The translations under genes and the position numbers were made by a program. Shown one piece after another: positions 27,918 through 34,683 of a stretch of 34,683 nt of DNA (position 1 is the stretch's first letter; every line of letters begins with the position of its first letter). The notes under the pieces were generated by a model, which did no database searches, was not told the DNA's origin, and saw only the letters and a program-made list of their open reading frames with translations. The DNA is from Burkholderiales bacterium (lineage in GTDB: Bacteria > Pseudomonadota > Gammaproteobacteria > Burkholderiales > Burkholderiaceae_C): assembly GCA_022758925.1 (NCBI GenBank), contig JAEMQF010000298.1, forward strand, positions 1 to 34,683, written 5' to 3'.

Positions 27918-28733
27918 ATGCTGGTCCATCCTCAATTCAGTCCCGTTGCCTTGCAACTCGGTCCGGTCGCGATTCATTGGTACGGGCTGACCTACCTTGT
28001 CGCCTTTGCCCTGTTCATCTGGCTTGCGACGCTGCGTGTCAAGCAACCGCAATTTGCACAGATCGGCTGGACACGCCGTGACGTCGAAGATCTCCTGTTC
28101 TTCGGCGTGCTCGGCGTCGTGATAGGTGGTCGGCTGGGTTACGTGATCTTCTACAAACCCGGCTACTACGCAGCCAACCCATTGGAAATCTTTGCGGTGT
28201 GGAAGGGTGGCATGGCGTTCCATGGCGGCTTGCTGGGTGTCGGAGCTGCGATGCTGTTCTTCGCGAGATCGCGTGGCCGAGGGTTTCTGCAGGTCTGTGA
28301 TCTGATCGCTCCTTGTGTGCCGACGGGCCTCGCATCAGGGCGCATCGGCAACTTCATCAATGGCGAGCTGTGGGGGCGTGCTGCCGACCCGACCCTGCCT
28401 TGGGCCATGGTGTTCCCGCAGTCGGGGACCAACATTGCGCGTCATCCGTCGCCGCTCTATCAGTTCGCACTCGAAGGGTTGCTGCTGTTCGTATTGTTAT
28501 GGCTGTATGCGCGCAAGCCGCGTGGAACAGGGCAGGTGATGGGAGCGTTCTTGCTGGGCTACGGCGTGCTGAGATTTGTTGCAGAGTACTTTCGCGAGCC
28601 CGACAACTTCTTGGGGTTGCAGGCTTTGAACTTGAGCATGGGCCAATGGCTGAGCGTGCCGATGGTCTTGGCCGGGTTCGCGGTGTGGGCCTGGGGGGCA
28701 CGTCAACCCCGCACTGCGTTGGCGCAGAAATGA
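27918..28733 (+). CDS. lgt: Prolipoprotein diacylglyceryl transferase
   Basis: [30 protein letters not shown]...[15 protein letters not shown]...[12 protein letters not shown]...[14 protein letters not shown]. Confidence 0.97.
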   Translation: MLVHPQFSPVALQLGPVAIHWYGLTYLVAFALFIWLATLRVKQPQFAQIGWTRRDVEDLLFFGVLGVVIGGRLGYVIFYKPGYYAANPLEIFAVWKGGMAFHGGLLGVGAAMLFFARSRGRGFLQVCDLIAPCVPTGLASGRIGNFINGELWGRAADPTLPWAMVFPQSGTNIARHPSPLYQFALEGLLLFVLLWLYARKPRGTGQVMGAFLLGYGVLRFVAEYFREPDNFLGLQALNLSMGQWLSVPMVLAGFAVWAWGARQPRTALAQK

Positions 28734-29446
28734 ACCTGCGGCAGGTTTTTCTGGACACCGAGACGACGGGCCTGAACCCGAACGCTGGCGACCGCATCAT
28801 TGAAATCGGCTGCGTCGAAATGCTCGGTCGCCGCCTGTCGGGGCGCAACTTGCATTTCTATCTGAATCCGCAGCGCGCGAGCCACGAGGACGCCTTCAAG
28901 GTGCACGGGCTGAGCGACGAATTCCTGGCAGACAAGCCGCTATTCGCGGCGATCGCCGATCAATTGCTTCAGTACCTCGAGGGTGCTGAAGTCATCATCC
29001 ACAACGCCGAGTTCGATGTCGGCTTCCTCGACCTTGAACTCGATCTGATCGCCAGGCCACGCTTCGAAAACCATGTGGTGCGCATTACCGACAGCCTGAC
29101 GCTGGCGCGTGAAGTGTTTCCCGGCAAGTCGAACTCACTCGACGCCCTGTGCAAGCGGCTTGGAGTAGGCCACTCGAGCCGTACCTCGCATGGTGCCTTG
29201 CTCGATGCCGGGCTGCTCGCTGAAGTCTACTTGCGCATGACACGCGGCCAGAAGTCGCTGGTGATCGACGCGGCCGAGCGCTCCGAGCTCGAACCCGGCC
29301 TCGCAGCCATCGACCTGCGCACGCTCGAACTGACCGTTGTCGAGGCCCACGCTGACGAACTTGCCGCCCACGCCGCAGTGCTGGCTGAGCTCGACAAAGC
29401 GAGTGGTGGCAAGACGATGTGGCGCAGGCTGCCGGCGCCGGCCTGA
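28730..29446 (+). CDS. dnaQ: DNA polymerase III epsilon subunit (3'-5' exonuclease)
   Basis: [28 protein letters not shown] (ExoI), [16 protein letters not shown] (ExoII), [16 protein letters not shown] (ExoIII). ATG at 28730 overlaps the lgt stop codon. Confidence 0.95.
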   Translation: MNLRQVFLDTETTGLNPNAGDRIIEIGCVEMLGRRLSGRNLHFYLNPQRASHEDAFKVHGLSDEFLADKPLFAAIADQLLQYLEGAEVIIHNAEFDVGFLDLELDLIARPRFENHVVRITDSLTLAREVFPGKSNSLDALCKRLGVGHSSRTSHGALLDAGLLAEVYLRMTRGQKSLVIDAAERSELEPGLAAIDLRTLELTVVEAHADELAAHAAVLAELDKASGGKTMWRRLPAPA

Positions 29447-29501
29447 GCACACCCCTATGTCACAATCTCGCTCCTTCCGGCACCTGCGGCAAATCCAATT
29501 C

Positions 29502-29576
29502 GGGCGGTTAGCTCAGGGGTAGAGCGCCTCGTTCACACCGAGGAGGTCGCAGGTTCGAAACCTGCACCGCCCACCA
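29502..29576 (+). tRNA. tRNA-Val (anticodon CAC)
   Basis: gggcggt-ta-gctcaggggtagagc-g-cctcg-ttCACac-cgagg-aggtc-gcagg-ttcgaaa-cctgc-accgccc-acca: complete cloverleaf with perfect 7-bp acceptor stem and encoded CCA. Confidence 0.96.
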
Positions 29577-29786
29577 GTCCCGCTTCGCCGCGGAACAATG
29601 CTGGTGTCGGCCGGTCTGCCACGCATTTGCTGCCGACCCTGGGGCCCCCGCATGCTGGCGATAGGTGCTGCGCACGCCATGCTCGAAATATGTGCGCACT
29701 CATGGCCAGCTCAGAACGTCTCGCGCATCGACGCTCCTTGCCAGTGCATACTGCCGGGTCTGGTTTGCGCCCTGGCGAAGGATGCG

Positions 29787-30788
29787 ATGAATTGCATTGG
29801 CAAGCTGCGGATCGTTCAACAAGTTCGAACACTGGGGCGTCTTGTTTGCCTGCTGGCGCTCGGCGCCAGCTTCCCAGGCCTTGCGCAGGACTATCCGGCT
29901 CGAAGCGTCAGGATCATCGTGCCCTTCGCCCCGGGCGGCCCGGCTGACATCTATGCGCGCTTCATCGGGCAGCGGTTGCAGGAGACCCTGGGTCAAACTT
30001 TCGTCGTCGACAACCGGCCGGGTGCCGGCTCGATCATCGGCACCGACGCAGTCGCCAAGAGTGCGCCCGACGGCTACACGCTGCTGCTGATGTCGAACAC
30101 GCATACCGTCAATGAATCGCTGATTCCGAACAAACCCTTCCAACTGCTGCGCGATTTCGAGCCCGTGGCGCCGATCAACTACTCCGACCTCGTGCTCGTG
30201 ACAAGGGCTGACCTGGCTGTCTCCAGCCTGGGCGATCTGTTGAGATTGGCCAAGGCCAAGCCGGGCGGCATGTCATATGCATCGAGTGGCCCCGGCACTC
30301 CGTACCACATGGCAGGCGAGCTGTTCAAGGCGATGGCCGGTGTGGACATCGTTCACGTTCCGTACAAAGGAAGTTCCGGCGCTCGGACCGACCTGCTCGG
30401 CGGCCAGCTCGAAATGATGTTCGACGCGATACCAACGATGGTGGAGCACATTCGCAGCGGCAAGGTCAAGGCCCTCGGTACCTCGGGCAAAGCGCGCTCG
30501 GCGGTGCTGCCCGACGTTCCCACCATTTCGGAAGCGGGCGTACCCGGTTACGAGGCGACGATCTGGCTCGGGCTGATGGCGCCGAAGAACACTCCGGCGC
30601 CCATCGTGGCACGCCTGAACGCCGAGATCGGTCGGATCGTCGGTCAGGCTGAAGTGCAGCGTGCCTGGGGTGCGCAGGGCGCGACGCCAATGCGCATGGG
30701 TGTCGAGGAATTCGGTCGCTATCTGCATGACGACATCGCCAAGTGGGCGCGCATCGTCAAGCTCTCGGGAGCGACGTCTGGGCAGTGA
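29787..30788 (+). CDS. Bug/TctC-family tripartite tricarboxylate transporter substrate-binding protein
   Basis: AQDYPARSVRIIVPFAPGGPADIYARFIGQRLQETLGQTFVVDNRPGAGSIIGTDAVAKSAPDGYTLLLMSNTHTVN; ATG at 29787 with a signal-peptide-like N-terminus. Confidence 0.95.
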   Translation: MNCIGKLRIVQQVRTLGRLVCLLALGASFPGLAQDYPARSVRIIVPFAPGGPADIYARFIGQRLQETLGQTFVVDNRPGAGSIIGTDAVAKSAPDGYTLLLMSNTHTVNESLIPNKPFQLLRDFEPVAPINYSDLVLVTRADLAVSSLGDLLRLAKAKPGGMSYASSGPGTPYHMAGELFKAMAGVDIVHVPYKGSSGARTDLLGGQLEMMFDAIPTMVEHIRSGKVKALGTSGKARSAVLPDVPTISEAGVPGYEATIWLGLMAPKNTPAPIVARLNAEIGRIVGQAEVQRAWGAQGATPMRMGVEEFGRYLHDDIAKWARIVKLSGATSGQ

Positions 30789-31506
30789 GGCAATCGCGCA
30801 ATTGCACCTGCTCTGCGCTGGCGCAGTGCAGGGCTTTGTTGGCGCGATCGAAACCCGGTTCCAGGCCAAGACCGGAGCGCGCATCGTCGGACGCTTTGGC
30901 GCGGTGGGTGCGATGCAAGAGGCACTCCTGGCCGGTGAGCCATGCGACGTCTTGATCGTGACCGAGCCCATGATCGCCGCGTTGCGGGCGAGCCGAAACC
31001 TGCGTCCAGACAGCCCTGTGGCGCTGGGAACGGTGCGAACCAGTTTGGCAGTGAACGCCGATGATGTGGCGCCGGACGTCTCAAACGGGCCCGCGCTGGC
31101 CGCGGCCTTGCGTGCTGCGCCAGGTATTTACTATCCCGATCCGCTGCGCGCCACCGCGGGTCGGCATTTCGCCGATGTGCTGCACCGCCTGGGTCTGGAC
31201 GAAACGGTCGCCGCACGTTGCCATACGTTTGCCAATGGTGCGGCGGCGATGCGCGCCCTGGCAGCATCGCAGGGGGCAGGCTGTCTGGGGTGCACCCAGG
31301 TGAGCGAGATCATCGCAACCCCAGGACTGCGACCGTTTGCGGTGCTTCCGCCCGGCTACGAACTCGTGACGAGCTATGCCGGGGCCATCACACGAGAATC
31401 GATGCGGGCGACGCTGGCGGCGCAATTCCTGGCACTGCTGGGAAGCAATGAGACCCGGGGTCTGCGCGAGCGCTGCGGCATCGAAGGTGCAGCCGCAGGC
31501 GCTTGA
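30778..31506 (+). CDS. ModA-like periplasmic substrate-binding domain protein (start codon uncertain)
   Basis: LHLLCAGAVQGFVGAIETRFQAKTGARIVGRFGAVGAMQEALLAGEPCDVLIVTEPMIAAL... resembles the molybdate-binding (ModA/type 2 PBP) fold. No ModB/ModC nearby. Confidence 0.75.
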   Translation: MGSEAIAQLHLLCAGAVQGFVGAIETRFQAKTGARIVGRFGAVGAMQEALLAGEPCDVLIVTEPMIAALRASRNLRPDSPVALGTVRTSLAVNADDVAPDVSNGPALAAALRAAPGIYYPDPLRATAGRHFADVLHRLGLDETVAARCHTFANGAAAMRALAASQGAGCLGCTQVSEIIATPGLRPFAVLPPGYELVTSYAGAITRESMRATLAAQFLALLGSNETRGLRERCGIEGAAAGA

Positions 31507-31512
31507 ACTGGT

Positions 31513-32259
31513 TCAGGCCGGCGCCGACTCGGCCGCGCGCCAGTGGCCGTCTTGCAAGATTTCGTGTGGACCGAACTGGGCTTTGTAGGCCATCTTCGCG
31601 CTGTCGGCGATCCAGTAGCCCAAGTAGAGATAGGGCAGATTCAGCATGCGCGTCTGCTCGATCTGCCAGAGCACGTTGAAGGTGCCATAGCTCGCACGTT
31701 CCTGCGGCTCATAAAAGGTGTACACGGCCGACAAGCCGTCGTTCAGCACGTCCAGGATGGACACCATCTTGAGCGCGCCGAGGCCGTCTGGGCTGGGTTC
31801 ACGAAACTCGACGAGGCGCGAGTTGACGCGGCTTTGCAGCAGGAACTGGGTGTACTGGTCGACGCTGTCGTGGTCCATTCCACCACCGCTGTGGCGACCC
31901 GCCTGGTAGCGGAGGTAGAGCTGGTAGTGCTCGGGCACGAAACACAGGCGCAGTACGCGCGCCTTGAGCGTGTGATGCGCGCGCAGCGCGCGCGTTTGGC
32001 TGCGCGTGGCTCTGAACGTCTGCACTGGCACACGCAACGGAACGCAGGCGCGGCAGCCGTCGCAATGCGGGCGGTAGGTGAACATGCCGCTGCGCCGAAA
32101 GCCGTTGGCCACCAGGCTTGAATAGGCGTCGGCATGGATCACATGGCTGGGCGTGGCCACCTGTGAACGCGCCATGCGCCCGGCGATGTAGCTGCAGGGG
32201 TAGGGCGCTGTCGCATAGAACTGCAATGACGCGAGCGGAAGCTCTTTGGGGTGGGTCAC
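31513..32259 (-). CDS. bpt: Aspartate/glutamate leucyltransferase (Bpt/arginyltransferase family)
   Basis: [60 protein letters not shown]...[29 protein letters not shown] start at 32259. Confidence 0.95.
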   Translation of the reverse strand: MTHPKELPLASLQFYATAPYPCSYIAGRMARSQVATPSHVIHADAYSSLVANGFRRSGMFTYRPHCDGCRACVPLRVPVQTFRATRSQTRALRAHHTLKARVLRLCFVPEHYQLYLRYQAGRHSGGGMDHDSVDQYTQFLLQSRVNSRLVEFREPSPDGLGALKMVSILDVLNDGLSAVYTFYEPQERASYGTFNVLWQIEQTRMLNLPYLYLGYWIADSAKMAYKAQFGPHEILQDGHWRAAESAPA

Positions 32260-33044
32260 GTGGCGATGTCCTGGGCGACCGAGCGATCTCTTACGAGCTG
32301 GCCCGCGGGTTGACCCTCGAGGTGGCGCCAGAGGCGCGGATGATAAGTCCAATCCACGATCGACATCTCACTCAGCTGCTGCCTCAAACCGTGCTCGAAT
32401 TCGCTGCGCTTCATCTCGCGTGCGCCCATCGAGCCCAGATGTTCGGTGCGCTGCTGGCAGTCGATCATCGACACGGCGTGTTCCCGGCAAAAACACACCA
32501 GCGCGGCGAGCGCGATCTTGGACGCATCGGTCGCGTCTGAGAACATCGACTCGCCAAAGAACATACGGCCCAGACTCACTCCGTACAAGCCACCGACCAG
32601 CCGGCCGTCGACCCAGGTTTCGAAACTGTGAACCCGTCCCGCTTCATGCCAGGCGAGGTAGGCCGAGATCATTGCGGGAACGATCCAGGTGCCTGCCTGC
32701 CCCTGCCGGGGCGCGCGGGCACAGGCTTGGATGACGCTGGCAAATGATGCGTCGATGCGGATCTCGCAACCCGGCGTATGAACGAAGCGGGCCAGCGTCT
32801 TGCGCAGCGAACGCGACACTTTGAAATCGCTGACTCGCAGCACCATGCGCGGGTCGGGTGACCACCAGAGCACCGGCTGGCCCTCGCTGTACCACGGGAA
32901 AACACCCTTGGTGTAAGCCTCTTCGAGGCGCCCGGGCGTCAACTCGCCACCCGCCGCGAGCAGCCCCGGTGCGTCAGAGTCCGGTGGCAGCGCGAGAGAC
33001 GTCTGCGGCAGCGCATCGTCGGGTCCGCACAGCCAATGAATCAT
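32256..33044 (-). CDS. aat: Leucyl/phenylalanyl-tRNA--protein transferase
   Basis: [42 protein letters not shown]...[43 protein letters not shown] at 33044. Confidence 0.97.
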   Translation of the reverse strand: MIHWLCGPDDALPQTSLALPPDSDAPGLLAAGGELTPGRLEEAYTKGVFPWYSEGQPVLWWSPDPRMVLRVSDFKVSRSLRKTLARFVHTPGCEIRIDASFASVIQACARAPRQGQAGTWIVPAMISAYLAWHEAGRVHSFETWVDGRLVGGLYGVSLGRMFFGESMFSDATDASKIALAALVCFCREHAVSMIDCQQRTEHLGSMGAREMKRSEFEHGLRQQLSEMSIVDWTYHPRLWRHLEGQPAGQLVRDRSVAQDIAT

Positions 33045-33071
33045 GGCTGTGTCGCCGCAGCTGCGGCCAGG

Positions 33072-33230
33072 AGCGTGGGCGGCAGAAGAGATCGAAGCGA
33101 AACGGGTGGGGCGAGAGCCCAGTTTGCGCCCGGACTTGAGGCGCGTACCCGTAGGTACGCAACGAAAGGCCGGGACAAAGTGGGACTCGCCTCCACCCGT
33201 TGCAGCCGATCTCGTTCTGCCGCCCACGCT
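33072..33230. repeat. ~159-nt imperfect palindrome/long hairpin (candidate MITE-like repeat or structured cis-RNA)
   Basis: Outer arms agcgtgggcggcagaa / ttctgccgcccacgct; further pairs gagatcg/cgatctc, cgggtgg/ccacccg, ggcgag/ctcgcc; apex gcgtacc-cgta-ggtacgc (33143-33160). Confidence 0.85.
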
Positions 33231-33590
33231 GCTAGGTCCGCGGTGCGGTCAAGTTCGGCCCCGGCGGTGTCTTCTCCTCGGCGGCGCACGATTGTCTTTC
33301 TGCGTGGTGCGAACCAGAAGCAGCCGTCGGCGTCGCTGCGGCGCGGCGTGAGGCCGCGATCGACCCGCGCACAGCTGTTGAGTGCGGCTGCAACGCTATT
33401 TGGGTTCGTCAGGTGTGACAACTTGCGGTCGAGCCTACCGGTCGTGGATCCAGGTTTCCTCGGCGCGGGGCATTCAGTTTCATCGGGAAAGACCGAATAC
33501 CGCGATGTGTGCCGTATCGGCCATTTTGATTCAAGGACATCTCCCGCGCCGTCCACTCTTGCCGAGCCTGTGATCCCTTTCTTGCCCAAC

Positions 33591-34683
33591 ATGAGTTTCT
33601 CGTTCCTGGAGTTGCTTGGGGTCGTACTATGGACGGCGGTGTTTGCCGCCTTGGTGTATTTGACCTGGCGAGTCCTGGGCGCCGGCGCACCGTATCCTCG
33701 CCCTTGGGTTAAGTGGGGCGCGTCCCCGACGCGCCGGGAAACCGAGGATCGGCTGAGATTGGTATTCGAAAACTCGATTGACGGCATCATCACGTTCCTG
33801 CCCGACGGAACGATTGTGTCGTGCAATGCCGCAGCTGGGCAATTGTTCGGGCGCGCGCCTGCCGGTCTGATCGGCCACCTTTTGAACGAGCATATGGCTC
33901 CGCTTCTCCACGCGCAGCCGGTCGGGCTGATTCCCATTGGCCTGCACGAAACAGTAGCGCGCCGCGTTGATGGGACCGCGTTCCCGGTGGAGGTGACGAT
34001 CAGCGAGTCGTGGCTCAAGGGGCAGCGGCAAATGATTGCGTTCATTCGCGACATCACGGAACGCAAGGCCGGGCAGGATCGCTTGGCCTTGATGGCCAAC
34101 TATGACAGCTTGACAGGATTGCCGAATCGCGTCCTGTTTCGCGACCGTCTGCGTGAAGGAATGAAACGGGCCAAACGCAGTGGACGCGTGATGGCGTTGA
34201 TGTTCCTCGACCTGGATCGGTTCAAGGTCGTGAACGACAGCCTTGGGCATGAGGTCGGCGATCGCCTGCTGCAGCACGTGGCCCAGGCCCTGACAAGCTG
34301 TCTTCGCAGTGTTGACTCAGTGGCGCGCAACGCGGTGAAAGACACGGTCACGATCGCGCGCCTTGGCGGAGACGAGTTCACGATCGTCATCGAGGGCATC
34401 GAAGGAGCCGACGACGCTGCGGCACTTGCGCGCAGAATCTGCGAGGGGCTGCTCGAGCCCTTTGTGGTGGAGGGCGAAGAGATCGTCATTTCTGCCAGCA
34501 TCGGCATCTCGCTGTACCCGCCAGACAATACCGATCTGGACGGATTGATTCGGCATACCGACATGGCGATGTATCGATCCAAGACGCTGGGACGCAATAC
34601 CTTCATCTTCTACAACGCTGATATGAACACCGAAGTCGAGGCACGCCTGTCGCTTGAAACCTGCCTTCGCCACGCACTTGACC
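33591..34683 (+). CDS. PAS-GGDEF protein, 3' truncated by the window edge (an EAL domain probably follows)
   Basis: Own translation from ATG 33591 (in-frame GTG at 33570 also possible): RLVFENSIDGIITFLPDGTIVSCNAAAGQLFG (PAS), DSLTGLPNRVLFRDRL..MFLDLDRFKVVNDSLGHEVGDRLL...IARLGGDEFTIVIEG (GGDEF), ending NTEVEARLSLETCLRHALD, a typical linker to EAL. Absent from the ORF track because it has no stop codon in the window. Confidence 0.93.
   Translation, partial: MSFSFLELLGVVLWTAVFAALVYLTWRVLGAGAPYPRPWVKWGASPTRRETEDRLRLVFENSIDGIITFLPDGTIVSCNAAAGQLFGRAPAGLIGHLLNEHMAPLLHAQPVGLIPIGLHETVARRVDGTAFPVEVTISESWLKGQRQMIAFIRDITERKAGQDRLALMANYDSLTGLPNRVLFRDRLREGMKRAKRSGRVMALMFLDLDRFKVVNDSLGHEVGDRLLQHVAQALTSCLRSVDSVARNAVKDTVTIARLGGDEFTIVIEGIEGADDAAALARRICEGLLEPFVVEGEEIVISASIGISLYPPDNTDLDGLIRHTDMAMYRSKTLGRNTFIFYNADMNTEVEARLSLETCLRHALD

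Noticed and set aside
29533-29832. ORF ending ...GLVGGAGFEPATSSV (and the overlapping ...WWAVQVSNLRPPRCERGALPLS)
   Set aside because: Classic spurious translation of a tRNA gene (tRNA-Val at 29502-29576), a known annotation artefact.
29502-31506. tRNA-Val as a genomic-island attachment site
   Set aside because: No integrase gene and no downstream duplicate of the tRNA 3' end seen; downstream genes look like ordinary chromosome.
33041-34099. 352-aa minus-strand ORF across the hairpin and the PAS region
   Set aside because: It reads through the palindrome and antisense to a clear PAS-GGDEF protein; no recognisable domain.
1-34683. CRISPR array, toxin-antitoxin, phage or defence system
   Set aside because: No regularly spaced direct repeats, no phage structural or integrase genes, and no nuclease/helicase/sensor combination typical of defence loci were seen.

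Overview
The window is a GC-rich, chromosomal-looking segment whose gene families and order resemble Burkholderiales (betaproteobacteria). This is my inference from content; no search was run. From left to right it contains:
(1) the C-terminus of a PP2C-like phosphatase, then TauE/SafE, EVE, a probable 6S RNA, zapA and a zapB-like gene;
(2) a degenerate segment (~2.67-5.17 kb) around an intact fatty acid desaturase. It holds an IS1380-like transposase scrap, a frameshifted livF remnant, and a 54-bp duplicated copy of the 3' end of the neighbouring EamA gene;
(3) a long minus-strand run: EamA, Ogt, Ada-AlkA, ABM monooxygenase, TRAP transporter (DctM/Q/P), Gfo/Idh/MocA oxidoreductase, IPMDH-like dehydrogenase, GntR-FCD regulator, SMP-30 lactonase, crotonase and a Bug/TctC protein. 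It looks like a sugar-acid or carboxylate catabolic cluster with an AT-rich 30-bp operator-like palindrome;
(4) a plus-strand LivH-M-G-F, acyl-CoA ligase and LivK-like cluster followed by an acyl-CoA dehydrogenase;
(5) housekeeping genes: cytochrome c, Trp-rich small protein, ilvD, lgt, dnaQ-like, tRNA-Val(CAC), Bug/TctC, ModA-like, bpt/ate and aat, then a PAS-GGDEF protein running off the right edge.
The least explained structures are a ~159-nt imperfect long hairpin just upstream of aat (33072-33230), the GTATAC-centred palindrome upstream of the SMP-30/GntR operon (15285-15314), and the decayed segment bounded by EamA 3'-end copies. I found no CRISPR array, no intact mobile element, no recognisable defence system, and nothing I would call a clearly new multi-gene system.
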